Source: Cephalotus follicularis
Lineage: Eukaryota; Streptophyta; Magnoliopsida; Oxalidales; Cephalotaceae
Length of the DNA: 64,000 nucleotides
Direction: 5' to 3'
NCBI GenBank assembly: GCA_001972305.1
Contig: BDDD01001496.1
Coordinates: 1-64,000, forward strand
Shown: positions 1-12,176 of the stretch, piece after piece
Numbering within the stretch: the stretch's first letter is position 1
Layout: each line of letters starts with the position of its first letter
Program-made: the position numbers and the translations under genes
The notes under the pieces: generated by a model
What the model saw: the letters and a program-made list of their open reading frames with translations, nothing else
What the model was told of the DNA's origin: nothing
The model's database searches: none

Positions 1-228
1 CAGCAATTTTTACATCCAAGAGAGTATAATATTTCATCTGCACTTGACTAACTTGAGCGTCGGAGTGTCCCCGGGAGAACAACCTCCTGGACTTCCACCA
101 TTTTTGTTACCTTGTGCAGGTGTCCGAGATCACATTCTTCCTCACAGGCATCAGTGACAAGCGTTTCTCTTAACAAATCAAAGTCCTCCACGTAGGATAC
201 TGTTGAGAGAAGGATTTCTGTATCAACA
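1..228 (+). repeat. 3' part of a Tat-type LTR (fragment cut by window edge)
   Basis: This stretch matches the R/U5 end of the LTRs of elements A and B below. It carries the conserved block 'acttgagcgtcggagtgtcc', then 'gggagaacaacctcctgg', 'cttgtgcagg', 'aacaaatcaaagtcctccacgtagg' and the terminal 'tatcaaca', which ends at 228. No primer-binding site follows, so it is the end of a solo LTR or of a 3' LTR, not the start of an internal region. The left part lies outside the window. Confidence 0.85.
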
Positions 229-1639
229 GAAAGGTACAAAAAATTACGCTTGTTTATTATTACCAAAACCATTTCAGAATAATCAGTAAATAAAAAAAAT
301 ATGGAGATAGATCATCTTTGATATTTTTTGTCCAACACTTTAAATCTTCATATTTAATGAAATCTAATATTTTAATATTGAGACGTTTAGCTTGTAAAAA
401 AATCACGTTTATCGTTATTAAATCATTAGATTTCAATGAGTGGTTAAGATTAAAAGTGTTGCATAAGTACTGCACAAAAATTGTTGCAGATGATCCATTT
501 TTAAAAAATATCAAGCATAATTAACAGAATCATTAAAAAAAAAAAAGATGCAAACTAAAAAATAACAAACAAAGTTGTTGTGTACAATAAGCATAGTTAA
601 AAGATCCATTCAAGTCGGTGTGTACAATAAGCATCAAAACCATCAATCAAAATGCTAGGAACAACAAAAACTCCTTGTTATCAACATCAAGTAAACATTT
701 AATTCTCACAATTGCTAGGAGGAATGAACAACATTCTATATATCAGTCAAATAATAATTTAATAATGAAGAATGAATGAGATAAAAACCCAAAATTAAAA
801 ACCTCAAATTAGAAATCCAAAACATGAAGAAGAAAAAAAGACATTCAATAAGCTACGACAACAAGAAGTGTTTTCTCGATGTCACAGATGTTCATATATG
901 CAGAGTCCAATTATTATAACTTAGATATTAGTGGTGTTGTTTAGTATAGAAGTTTTTTACATTGGAGAGCCCAATTGTCATAACTAACTCAAATACTTAC
1001 TATAGGTTTAGCTTGGTTAATCTCATGTTATAAATAACTGAAATTGTAAAATGGTGTAGATGGAGTATCATGGTGGATTGACAAATGTTTTTAACGTCAG
1101 TGTCGCCTGTTGTTTTATTAATTGACTTTGATCATATTTTTGTATATTTTTTAAAGGTTGAACTCTGTTTATCTTGATATTTAATATTATGGTTGAGGTG
1201 GAGCCAAACTATAACTGTTTTACTGTTTTAATTCTAAGTTGTTGTGAGCAAAGCCCAAAATTATATATTGTAATTTTTTTTCAAGGGGAATAGTCCGATA
1301 AATAAACACTGCATGCTCAATTTTTTTAAAAAAATTGGTACTTAGTTTTTCTTTCCATAAAAGGTTAAGGAATTAAACTTTTATGATTTTGAAATGAGTT
1401 TATAGTTTCAAGCAGTTTTAAAACAGGGTTTACAGAAACCATGTGGATGTCAAGTCCGTTCTCCATGGCATAATCGGACCCTGTCCGAGTCTCGAGTTTA
1501 TGGGGGAACTTTGTCCGAGTCTCGAGTTAAAATTAAACCTTAAATTCTCGTTTATTATTCATTTAATAGAGATGAATCATGAACGGTCCAAGTTTGACAG
1601 TTCTTGAATATGTATTTTCACTGTAGATTATGTTGATAT
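229..1639. other. AT-rich DNA without a recognisable gene
   Basis: The stretch is AT-rich, with many poly-A/T runs and no sustained open frame on either strand. Around 296-520 there is a loose inverted repeat ('agatagatcatcttt' near 303 against 'cagatgatccat' near 487), as in a decayed MITE, but I could not fix its ends. It may belong to the interior of the CACTA element that ends at 4592; nothing proves that. Confidence 0.5.
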
Positions 1640-1892
1640 TTCAAAACACCTTTGTCCCCATGAAATTTCGGTTGTTCTCCTACGACGCTCAACGGGTACA
1701 TAATTAAACCAATTCGGTTTGATTCATGTACTTGGGAGCAAGTAGGGAGATGCTACCAAAATTTAAAGTAAACGAAAGGTGTTTGTGATATATCAGCGTG
1801 AGTGAAAATGTGTATTCAAGAATGAGATAGGGTCATACCTTTTAGAAGATTATTGCATAAGGAGAATAATATTCAAGATTTTTATAACGATT

Positions 1893-2178
1893 CTTACTCC
1901 ATCACTTCGTTTGGCTGCGAAACGTATTTCAAATCCCTGAGGCTAATCAAGAAGTCCCTGCGTGGATAGGAGATGGCACGTACATGCAAGAAGATGAAAA
2001 TATTGTGACACATCCGCATTCGATGAACGCAGATCTTGCTTATCATTGACGAGATGTTCCAGGCAAAGAGGTTGAAATAACTGGGGCAGTGGTTTCATTA
2101 TAGGGGCTAGGTGAGGATGAATATGAAAATGAAGATGAAGATGAGGTTGAGGAAGATGACGTGTACGATTCTAAGTAG
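1893..2178 (+). pseudogene. TNPD/DUF4216-type CACTA transposase, C-terminal remnant
   Basis: One frame reads roughly HFVWLRNVFQIPE, then EVPAWIGDGTYMQEDEN, then a run of mixed D and E residues (YENEDEDEVEED), and stops near 2178. That layout, a hydrophobic 'F.LA..V.QVFYV' type segment followed by a tryptophan motif and an acidic tail, is typical of the C-terminus of the large En/Spm transposase (DUF4216 region). At least one stop interrupts it before the acidic tail. The catalytic DDE region would lie upstream and was not recognised. Identification rests on layout and position next to the second CACTA gene, not on a search. Confidence 0.5.
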
Positions 2179-2312
2179 CGATGGGTATTGTATGTTACAA
2201 TCAAAGTTATAGGTTACAGACATATTAAGATATTCAATGTAATTGTTCGATTCACTTGGAATCTAATTTATATATTTGTATGATGTAGTGTTTTTTTTTC
2301 CTGTGATCAGAT

Positions 2313-3666
2313 ATGGCTAGGCGCAGGCAGCCACAGTCACAGGGTACTGATGACCCTAAGAGGAGTAGGGGGGGGGGGGGGGGGTACATGGCAGAGGGAA
2401 ATTTCCCTCCAGTAGCCCACACACCAATGCTTCGACAGTGGCCTCTATCTTCGCTCTAGGCCCACAATCGACAGTTGGGCCTTCTACTCCTCCGATCGAT
2501 GCACCATCATGATTGAGACCCCCTCTAGGTAATATATATCAAATTTAATTGTCTTTTAACTGTTAACGAATCGTTTGTTGATTTTGTACTAACGTATATA
2601 TTCTATTATTGAATTTTTTTTTGTAGCACATTAGAGGAGAGGATCCGCCAGAGGGATTCCGCCACCCCCAAGCCGGGACCAGGGGCCTCGTAAGGCCCTC
2701 ATGCCCACATGGCAGAAATGGCATGCTTCATTGAACTACTTTGACTTTGGCTAGTCCACCCCTAAGACTTACAAGGCCATGGACAGGAATGCCCATAACA
2801 ACATTCCAAAGTGGATGTTCTTGGCCAGGAGGAATGCAAAGAGGGATGCTGGGAACTTGCAGTGGGTGGACGCCAGTTGCAAGGAGCACCGCCCACACTA
2901 CTTTAGATTGGACGTGTGGGACTAGTTTGCGGATCACTGGCAGCATGAGGACTGACTCAAGAAAGCCAACACCATGATCAAGAACCGTGTTAGCCCCAAA
3001 CACACCACATACACTAGTGGCTTCATGCCGATGGAGAAGCAGTTGTTGGAGGTTTGGAAATTTACATGTAATATATATGCATTATAATAACTTCTTCTAA
3101 TGTTACTATACTTATGTTTCATTTTTCTAACGTAGGATAATAATGACTTCTCTTGGACATACCTCGGCTGTCACAAGATGAAGGAGGACGAGCAGGCTCC
3201 ACCTGAGGTGCTTGAGAGAATGGTAAGACAATAAATAATTGTATTTTTCTTCAATTCTAATTTTGTTTATGTCATGGGATAACCTCTATTAACGCTAATG
3301 GGGTCTTCATTATAGGAGTACCTAGCTAGTTTACCATCCAACTCGAGCTCGTACCAGGTTGATGCTTTCGAACAGAGATCGACACAGATTCCTTTCGATC
3401 CATTGACGTCGGCAACGATGACCGGTGGTTCGCAGAAGGGACTGTTGGGTCTAGGCAACTACATGCGTGTCCGAGATATACTTCCTCCATCACTCTCTGC
3501 ACATGGTCTCGACACCTCCAACAGTCAACCCCTACCTCCCTCCTTGAGCACACGATTCTCACCGCATTAGGATGCCTTCGACACCAGTTACCATGTGCCT
3601 CCTCCTCTAATCAAGCGAGGGAGCAGTCCCCGCCTGATGGGGAGAACGATGAGGATGATGACTTGA
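2313..3666 (+). pseudogene. Plant transposase Ptta/En/Spm (Transposase_24-like) remnant with introns
   Basis: The ATG at 2313 opens a basic N-terminus (MARRRQPQSQG) of the kind seen in the second protein of CACTA elements. At about 2877-3054 one frame gives HRPHYFRLDVWD, FADHWQHED, LKKANTMIKNRVSP and HTTYTSGFMPMEKQLLE. This follows the Transposase_24 pattern: W near the start, then a K/N-rich helix with NR, then a GG/SGF..M segment. Candidate introns with GT...AG borders are visible at about 2530-2625, 3069-3135 and 3222-3315. Two in-frame stops and a 17-base G run near the N-terminus show it is dead. The protein is thought to bind DNA and help transposition; that is family knowledge. Confidence 0.6.
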
Positions 3667-3789
3667 GCACTCGATAGATCTCACTCTCTCACATAGCTGA
3701 AATACTATTATGCAAAGAGTTAGTTAATAGTTTTACTATATATGTAATTGTTTTGTTATGTGTGTGTGTGCGCGCGCGTGGCACGATTG

Positions 3790-4315
3790 TTTAATACATG
3801 ATTGATGTTTTTATGAATTCTTACATAGTTCATGCGTTTGTTGGTTGAAAATTAGACAGATTCTTGGTCGATTAATTTTGTGATTGATTTTTTGCTTTTC
3901 AAGGGGCTTTTATTAAAACAAATTAAACATGTCCAGGTTTTTTGACAATAGCGATTGCCATAGCTAGTTTAATACATGGTTGATGTATTTATGAATTCTT
4001 ATCCATGTGTTTGTTGGTTGAAAACTGGACGGAGTTTAGGTCGATTAAATTTGTGATTGGTTTTTTGCTTTTCAAAGGGCTTTTATTAAAACAAATAAAA
4101 CATGTCTAGGTTTTTTGACAATAGCGATTGTCATAACTAGTTTAATACATGGTTGATGTGTTTATGAATTCTTGACATAGTCCATACGTTTATTGGTTGA
4201 AAACTGGATGAAGTCATGATTGATTAAATTTGTCATTGATTTTTTGCTTTTCAAGGGGCTTTTATTAAAACAAATAAATCATGTCCAAGTTTTTTTATAA
4301 TAGTGATTGTCATAT
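3790..4315 (+). repeat. About 175-bp tandem repeat, three copies
   Basis: Three head-to-tail copies start with 'ttaatacatg' at 3791, 3969 and 4142 (periods 178 and 173). Each contains 'gaattctt', 'gtttgttggttgaaaa', 'gattttttgcttttcaa', 'gggcttttattaaaaca' and ends in 'gacaatagcgattg(c/t)cat'. The last motif is the same subterminal motif found further right, so the array grew out of the CACTA subterminal region. Confidence 0.85.
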
Positions 4316-4592
4316 TACTTAGAAAAAAATTAATTAATTTTTAAATAGTAGCGATTTCTATTGGCAATCGTTATTGGGCTAAGACAATAGCCATAGCATT
4401 ATATTTGATGTCGTCATTAAGACATCAATAGTGACTGCATATTCTCGTATAGCCCATTGGCAATCTCTATTATTGAACAACAACGATTGCTTGACAATGC
4501 AATTGTTATGTGTAACATCGACACGGTTTCAAGCGATTGCAATCGCCATTAGTGCAATGGTGATTGCTCTATTGCCCCTATTTCTTGTAGTG
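4316..4592 (+). repeat. CACTA subterminal repeats and 3' terminal repeat
   Basis: Between the tandem array and the end there are about ten copies, in both orientations, of a motif near 'gcgattg(c/t)cat', for example 'ggcaatcg', 'aacgattgc' and the perfect inverted pair 'gcgattgcaatcgcc'. They finish at the 16-bp terminus 4577-4592. In En/Spm such subterminal motifs are bound by the TNPA-type protein. Confidence 0.75.
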
Positions 4593-5042
4593 AGTGTTGA
4601 AATATTAACTTATCCCACATCGATTAAGTATAAAATTTTTGTCCATTATAAATATTAAAAGATCTCTCTTTCTTGTGATCATAAAAGAAAAATACGAATC
4701 TATTCTTATATTATAAAAGAGTTTAAGATTTTTTTTCTCTATCATGTGTCAAAAGTAAATTCATAACCTCGTAACTCTCATCATTATGAGTGATTTCTGG
4801 AAAGAATCTTTTAACATTTTAATGGATTATTGATATCTCTATGGACTTTTAGCGTATCCAAGAGATCACTCCATGTTTGATAAGTCACAACTCACCATTT
4901 CACCGAAAATTTGTCTAAATAACTACTAGTCCAAGGATAGGGACTCTCAACAATCAAGCTGAGTTTTTGGAGCAAAAATTGTGCTCGACGAGGCATTACA
5001 CTCTTCCAACTCGAGCAATGATGCCTTAAATCCAAAGTAAAC
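4593..5042. other. Flank between CACTA and element A; possible copia LTR piece
   Basis: From 4595 the text 'tgttgaaatattaa' followed by 'tcccacatcgattaag', a run of 'ataaa' motifs and 'gatctctctttcttgtg' resembles the start of a small Ty1/copia LTR, but I found no second end or TSD. From about 4904 to 5042 the DNA is one unit of a repeat whose next unit lies on the other side of element A (15993-16123). Confidence 0.35.
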
Positions 5043-5537
5043 TGATATGGGTAAAATTTAACCCATAAACTTTGCCACTTGTCTACGGGAGATTGAGACA
5101 GACGTCATCCAGAGACCAAGACACGTGGTTAGGCGCTACCAAATTCAAAGCATAACAAATACTGCTATATTGGCGCCATATCTGGTGGAGATCAAGGAAA
5201 TGCCCGAGATCTTCGGCATTTCCTTAGGGGGATACATATCAGCTCCGAAACCCATGCTTAGAGTTACATTCCAATGTTATAAATACAATAATCAACGATT
5301 ATACACAGGTCATCCATTTTTACATACAAAAGCACCCTGAATTCTCTGTGCATTGTCTAACTTAAGCATCGGAGTGTCCTTGAGAGTTCAACCTCCTGGA
5401 CATACGATCTGTTTATTTACTTGTGCAGGGAACACATCACCAGTTTCGTCATCTTCTCGGAGCATTCAAGCGTTTCTCTCAACAAATCAAAGTCCTCCAC
5501 GTAGGATACTGTTGAGTAGAAGTTTTCTATATCAACA
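5043..5537 (+). repeat. Element A 5' LTR
   Basis: It starts TGATATGG and ends TATCAACA, 495 bp. A TATA box (TATAAATA) lies at 5278-5285. The conserved 'cttaagcatcggagtgtcc' and 'acttgtgcagg' blocks follow it in the R/U5 part. Confidence 0.93.
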
Positions 5538-5555
5538 GTTGGCGCCGTCTGTAAA
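5538..5555 (+). other. Element A primer-binding site
   Basis: Directly after the LTR comes 'gttggcgccgtctgt'. From the second base, TGGCGCCGT is complementary to the 3' end of plant tRNA-Asp as I recall that tRNA. The same site follows the LTR of element B. Confidence 0.75.
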
Positions 5556-5582
5556 AAACACAGCAAAAAGCTACTAAGAATC

Positions 5583-7261
5583 ATGCCGAGAAGAAACAAC
5601 AACAACTCAACAGCTGATGACAGCCAGGCTGCTACTAGAAATAACCCGCCAGCCGCTGTACAGGTTGCTACCGCAGCTGAGCAAGCTCCCATTACTGGGG
5701 AGCAATTCACACAATTGCTCCAAGGAGTGGAGCGCCTCACCAACTTATTGGCTACCAGTTTAGCCAACCAAAATCAGGCCAGACCTGCTCAACCAGTGGT
5801 CCGAGGACAATCTGTACTGCATAGGCCGGCCTATGAGAACCAACACCCCCGTGGGCAAAGGCGAAACCCACCAAGGGGCATGCTCCACCCAAGGCGGTCA
5901 GGGGTTGATACACCCCTGAGGAGGAGAGCTGAGATTAATACATCTCAGAGGGCAGAGTCCTCAACTGCCTGGGATCGCAACAACAATCCCTGACCAGATC
6001 ATCCTCAGCACCAAGCAATGGAAGTGAATCGCCAGGGGGATGCCGAGGAGATACGTGTACGCTCCAACGCCTCGCACAGGACTGGAACAGTGCGGGGGAG
6101 TAGGTTGGACCACACGGCCACACTGGCAGGGGAGTCACGGGTTTCTAGCAAGGCTAGGAATATTGAAGACGTTTAGCAAGCAATGAACAGAAAGCTTGCG
6201 GAGATGGAGAAGAGGCTCCTAGGAGCTGAGCAGCCAAGGGGATATCTGTCCGAGGTGCAAACATTAGTGCCAACCCCTTCACATCCGAGATCATGAAGGA
6301 GTGTATCCCTAGTGGATTCTGGTTCCCGAGTCTCAAGTAGTATGATGGGTCCACGGATCCCATCCAACATGTGCGCACTTACATCCAAACCATGTTAGTG
6401 CACCAACCCTCAGACACGATGCTCTGCCGAGGATTCCTGGCAACACTGACTAGAGCTGCCCAATCGTGGTATTGTACCTTACCAGAGTGATTGGTGGCGA
6501 ATTTCGAGCAGTTTACGGAATTGTTCGTGACCAAGTTCCTCAACAGCACCACATAGAGGAGAAACTCAACCCATTTGATTAACGTGGTGTAGGGGAGAGA
6601 TGAGTCACTGAGAGACTACCTCACCAGATTCAACAAGGAGTCTCTCACAGTGAAAGACATGGAGTCGTCCTTCGCTCTAGAAGCTCTGAACAGTGGCCTG
6701 AAGGATAACTCCTCATTCACTTTTTCCCTGCTAAAGAAGCTCGCGGTGGATATGACAGACCTGCTGAGGAGAACAGAAAGATATATTAATGCCGAGGAGG
6801 GATGGCAGCCAAGAAACAAAAAACGTCTGGCTCGGGCCATCAGGTGGAGAAAGAAGAGTACTCATGAAGTTCTCCCGGAAAGAAAGAGAAGAGGAAGGAG
6901 AGGTCCGAGCTGCACAAGGATGACCTCAGACACAAACTCTCCAAGAGGATTCATCCAGGGGAGGGGCGCCAATCCTGGACTATAACAACTTTGCCCCTCT
7001 CTTGGAGTCATTTACAGGATACTTGTCGTGGAGAAAGATAAGGTCCTCATCCAATGGCCTGCACCAATGACGCCCTCAGCTGAAAAGAGAGACACAGAAA
7101 AGTATTGTCGGTACCATCGTGACCACGGGCATGATACTGAGGAGTGCAGACAGCTAAAGAATCAGATAGAGGACCTAATTCGCAAGAGTTACCTATGCAA
7201 GTATGTGGATAGGAATGCTCCTGAGCAAAGGAGGGAGCGTAGAGAAGAAGCTCCGCAGTAA
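5583..7261 (+). pseudogene. gag: Element A gag remnant
   Basis: The ATG at 5583 lies 45 bp after the LTR. The N-terminal part is rich in N, Q, T and A (about 100 residues), followed by a basic linker. The capsid-type core is visible around 6290-6790 (pattern Y-D-G-S-T-D-P, then 'L..F..L.VK..E' and 'LNSGLKDNSSFTFSLLKK'). A zinc-knuckle-like segment CRYHRDHGHDTEEC lies at about 7108-7149. Gag would form the particle that packages the RNA. The region is broken in several places. The element B copy is the better preserved of the two. Confidence 0.85.
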
Positions 7262-7375
7262 CCGGAGGAGCAGCAGCATCAACCCAGAGGTGTCATCCAC
7301 ACCATCTCTGGAGGGGTCGAGTCTGGTGGCCACCATAAAAATTCTAGAAAGGCCTATGGAAGGCAATCCCTTGCA

Positions 7376-10300
7376 GTGCAACAAATTCAGCATAGCAAGA
7401 GGTTAAAGACTGGTGGAGATGAGGAGGTGATATCCTTCTCTGTGACGGACTATGAGGGAGTACGTCTTTCTCATGATGATCCAGTGGTGGTAACTCTTCT
7501 AGTGAAACATTTCACTATGAAGAGGATCCTTATTGATAGCGGGAACTCGGCCGATATCTTGTACAAACATGCATTTGATCAACTGAGGATACTGATCGAC
7601 CAGCTTAGACCCGTGAAAACCCCACTAGTGGGCTTTGCAGAGGAGATGGTCCATCCTCTGGGATCCATCGACCTGTTCGTGGTTGCAGGCACGACCCCAC
7701 GTCAGACCCAGGTGCAAATAACATTCCTGGTAGTGGACACACCAAGCCCGTACAATACCATAATCGGGCGTATAGGTTTGAATTTGATAGAGGTAATAGT
7801 GTCTACGAGACACTTGGTGATGAAATTCCCAATGAGTTTTGGGGTGGGGGAAGTCAGAGGAGATGAGAGTGCTACAAAACTGCTGTGATGGACAAGGGAA
7901 AAGAAAAGGCCTTGTTCATAGAAAATGTGGAGTTCAGAGGGGATGTGTAGCCCGAGCGTCCATAGCCTGTTGAGGAAGTTTTACAAGTGCCCTTGGAGGA
8001 GAATGAAGAAAGAATTATCCAATCCGGCTTACAACTTGGAAAGATGGAGAAAGGGGAACTGATAACGTTCCTCAGGAATAACAAAGATGTATTTGCTTGG
8101 TCAGCAGATGAGGTCCCTGGGATCAGTCCAGAAGTGATGGTGCACAAGCTAAGTGTGGATCCTATGAGGCTTCCAACCAGGCAGAAGAAAAGGAACTTTG
8201 CTCCCGAGAGGCAGCAGGTAATAGCCAAGGAGGTGAGCAAGCTATTACAAGCGGGGTTCATCAGGGAAGTGCACTATTCTAACTGGCTGGCAAACCCGGT
8301 CCAAGTCAAGAAAGCAAACGGCAAGTGGAGGATGTGTATTGACTTCATAGACCTCAACAAGGCTTGTCCCAAGGATCACTTCCCCCTCCCGAAGATTGAT
8401 CAGTTGGTGGATGCGACCTCGGGGTATAGGATGCTAAGCTTCTTGGATGCCTACTCGGGGTATAATCAAATCCTCATGTATGGGCCCGACGAGAACAAGA
8501 CAGCCTTCATCACTGACAGAGGCATGTACTGTTACAAAGTCATGCCCTTTGGATTGAAGAATGTCGGGGCAACCTACCAATGGTTGGTCAATAAAATTTT
8601 CGAACCCCGGATTGGGAGAAACATGGAGGTGTTTCAAGACAACATGCTCGTCAAGACGCCAGCAAGGAGCCCCCACATTAAAGACTTGGAGGAAACTTTT
8701 GGAGTGTTAAGAAGATATAAGATGAAGCTCTATCCTTCGAAGTGTACTTTTGGGGTCACCTCTGGTAAGTTCCTCGGGTTCATGGTCTCAAGAAGGGGAA
8801 TAGAGGCCAACCTGGAGAAAATTTCAGTAGTTCAGAGCATGAGGCCTCCTCAAACCATCAGGGATATACAGAAATTGAATAGAAGAATAGCGGCCCTGAG
8901 TAGGTTTGTCTTGAAGTCAGCAGAGAAGTGTCTCCATTTTTTCAAAGTGTTGAGAGATCCTAAGGGATTTTCTTGGTCGGAAGAATGTCAAGCAGCCTTC
9001 GACAAGTTGAAGGAATACCCGGCTTCCCCTTATCTGATATCAAAACCTAAGGACGGGGAGGACCTGTATTTATACCTTGCTACAACAACGGGCGCAATGA
9101 GTGCATTGCTTGTCAGAGAAGAGGAGAAAGTTCAAAAGCCAGTGTATTATGTCAGTAAAGCCTTGAACGATGCTGAGGGGATGTATCAAGAGGTAGAAAA
9201 ATTTGTTTATGCTCTGATTATAGCAGCAAAAAAGTTGATGCTGTACTTCCAAGCTCATACTATCAAGGTCCTGTCCGACCAACCGCTAAGACAAGTATTA
9301 GAAAAGCCAGACCTCTCAGGAAGGCTGATCAAGTGGTCGATCGAATTAGGCGAGTATGATGTAAAGTTTGAAGCCAGACCAGTAATAAAATCATAGGTCT
9401 TGGTAGATTTTGTAGGAGATTATACACTTACGTAGTGTATGAAAGAAGACACCCCTGAAAAAGAGAAAGGGTTATGGAAGTTGTCCATGGATAGCTCATC
9501 CTACGTCTCCGGCAGTGGAGCATGATTGGTGTTAATAAGTCTAGATGGGTGGACCATAGAATACGCTCTGAGATTCAAATTCAAGGCCACCAAGAATGAG
9601 GCTGAGTGGGAAGCTCTGATCGCTGGGCTGACAATTGCGAAGCACTTGGAGGTTCAAAAAATAGAAGTCTCTAGTGATTCTCAGCTAGTAGTTGGTTTGA
9701 TAAGTGGTGAGTATGAAGCCAGAGAAGATTCCATGGCTAAGTACTTAACATACTTTCAGAGTTTGAAGTCAGCCTTCCAAACGGTTAGAGTCTTGAAGGT
9801 GCCCAGAGCAGAAAATGCCCGAGCAGATTAGTTGTCCAAGTTAGCAACAACTGAGGAGTTGCAGGAAAATAAAACAGTACTGATTGACTATCTGGATAGG
9901 CCCACCATTTCGGAGGTGGACGTAATAGACATAGATGTACCACATGAGCCGAACTGGATGACTCCATTTATCAATTGCCTGATGAACGGGATTTTTCCCG
10001 AAGACCCCGTTGAAGTGAGAAAACTGCTGTACAGAGCAAACAGATACCAACTCCTAGATGAGATCCTCTACAAAATGTATTTCTCTTTTCCTTGGCTGAG
10101 GTATGACTCCCCTAGAGGCCAATTATGCTCTAAGGGAAGTCCATAAAAGAGTCTGTGGTAATCACATGGGGGGCAGAACCTTGCCCCACAAATTATTGAG
10201 GCAGGGCTATTTCTGGCCGACCATGCACCAGGATGCCATAGACTTTGTGAGGAAGTGTGATAGGTTTCATAGGTATGGCAATATAAGCAAGAGACCCTCA

Positions 10301-11188
10301 AAACCGTTGACATCTATCACGACACCCTGGCCCTTTACGTAGTGGGGGATGGACTTTGTTGGGCCATTACCAGTGGCAATAAGGCAGATGAAGTTTCTCA
10401 TTATGGCAGTGGATTACTTCACCAAGTGGGTAGAAGCGGAACCTCTAGCCACGATCACAGAGAAGAACACAGAGAGCTTTGTATGGAAATCAATCATCTG
10501 CAGGTTTGGAGTCCCGAGAGTAATAGTCTCATATAATGGGAAGCGGTTTGATTGCTAGGTTTTCCGTGATTTTTGTAAAGAATGGAGAATAAAGCACAGG
10601 TTAGCCTCGGTAGCCTATCCCCAGAGTAATGGTCAAGCCGAGGTGATCAACAGAGAAATCATCTCAGGCTTGAAGAAGCGCCTTGCGCATAGCAAAGGAA
10701 GATGGACAGAGGAGCTACCAAGTGTACTGTGGGCTTATAGAACCACTCCTTGGACCACGACTGGCGAGTCCCCATACAGGCTTTGTTTTGGAGCTGAAGC
10801 TATGATACCGATGGAGATTGATGTACAGTCATCAAGGGTTATGCATTTCAGAGAAGAAAATAATGAAGAAGGGCTGAGGACCCTCTTCGACTTAGTGGAA
10901 GAGCTCAGACACAAGGTAGCCATCAAAGTTACAGCCTACCAATAGAGGGTGGGTCGTTATTATAATAAAAGGGTAAACCCCCGACCACTAAGAGAATGAG
11001 ATCTAGTCCTCCACAACTTAGCTATTGCAGATCCTACCGGGACTAGAGGAAAGCTAATCCCTAAATGGGAATGACCGTACAAGGTCAAGAGAGTGCTTCG
11101 CCTAGGAACATTCAAACTTGAAACTCTGGGGGGCAAGGAGATTCCTAGAACTTGGAATGCCGAGCACTTGAGGAAGTACTACCAATGA
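7376..11188 (+). pseudogene. pol: Element A pol remnant (PR-RT-RH-INT)
   Basis: Parts in order: aspartic protease around 7400-7870, with the active-site type motif LIDSG and the Tat-typical 'YNTIIGR'; reverse transcriptase around 7990-8830 (WRMCIDFIDLNKACPKD, YNQILM, TAFITDRGMYCYKVMPFGLKN); RNase H around 9050-9830; integrase with HH-CC-type finger around 10120-10270, core near 10350-10650 and the C-terminal IPRTWNAEHLRKYYQ ending at 11188. The order RT-RH-INT places it in Ty3/gypsy. No chromodomain was seen, as expected for Tat. The region is broken, with roughly ten breaks across it. Confidence 0.9.
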
Positions 11189-11339
11189 CTTTTGTAAGAT
11201 GTACAAATTCAAGAATGCCAATAATATTGAATTTTTTATCAAAAAATGTGTACAAAGATCATAGTTCCAAGTTTGCAATGGACTGAAGGCCCAATGTTCA
11301 TGTCCTTAAACCTCTGAACAGCCACTGATCAACTTCCTC

Positions 11340-11965
11340 AACCAAGAAGCTTTTATATAAGCATGCCTGACCATGATCCCAAGGGAGTATTCCAAACAGA
11401 CCAATGTCTCAATTCAACCAAGACTCCTTCCGAGGATCACTAAAGACTCTTTCCGAGGAGCAAATAAAGCCTCCCACCAGAGGAGCACTAAAGACTCCCC
11501 CCGAGGAGCACCTAAGACTCCCCCCGAGGAGCAACTAAGACTACACATACCGAAGACTTCTAAGGAAGCAACTATACTCCCAAGGGAGCAAACACGGGTC
11601 AGCATTTCAATGCCCGAACACAACTACATCATGTCTTCAGAGGCGAATCCATGAGAACTCGTAACGATTAAGTTCGTTGGACTGAGCACTTTGAAATAAG
11701 TGTCCCTACGTGGACTGCGAGCTCAGGTGACCTGGTCTAGAATATAATGGGCCAGACGAGATCCTGCTCGGCAAACCCTTAAGAACTTGCCCGAGCAGAC
11801 CTAAAACTTGGTCTGTGAACACACCAGAACTCACAAAGACTAAGTACTGTTATCTAAGCGCCTTTGAAATAAGGCGTCCTAAGGGGACTACAGAGCTTGG
11901 GTAATTAGGCCTGAAAATTATAAGGCCACTATTCAAAGTCTATAAGTTAGGCTAAGTTAAAGTCC
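11340..11965 (+). repeat. Element A post-pol non-coding block with short tandem repeats
   Basis: From about 11410 to 11560 there are about five imperfect units near 'ccgaggagcactaaagactcc' (period about 26-30). From 11650 to 11965 comes a unique part that is strongly conserved in element B at 27970-28270, including 'gactgagcactttgaaa', 'gtccctacgtggact', 'agctcaggtgacctgg' and 'tcctaaggggacta'. No open frame accompanies this conservation. The two halves of the unique part also resemble each other (cctttgaaataag...ggactac.gagct). Confidence 0.8.
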
Positions 11966-12176
11966 CCAAGGGGAACAATGATGCTCAATTGAAATTCAGG
12001 GTCTGTTACTTACGTTTGATTATCCTAAGGAAGTTGTGAGTATTAGTTAGAGCCTGAGCATTCAAAGAAAAAAATAAAAGACACCCGAGGTGCAAAAATA
12101 TGGCTTCATTGATCAAAAGAAGAGATTATATTGCAAAAGGAAAACAATTACAAGGCAAAACGAAGAAAAATCTATC

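Larger units (their letters stand above)
1640..4592 (+). mobile_element. CACTA (En/Spm) DNA transposon, 3' portion
   Basis: Three things identify the family. The sequence ends at 4592 in 'cctatttcttgtagtg', the reverse complement of the CACTACAAGAAATAGG terminus of plant CACTA elements. The last 280 bp are full of short direct and inverted subterminal repeats around 'gcgattg(c/t)cat'. Upstream lie two adjacent sense remnants that match the usual CACTA gene pair (TNPD-type transposase, then a Transposase_24 protein). The 3 bp after the end are AGT, the expected TSD size, but the 5' terminus with CACTACAAGAAA is not in the window, so the TSD cannot be confirmed. The start given is only where coding similarity begins. 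The element is decayed, with several in-frame stops. Confidence 0.75.
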
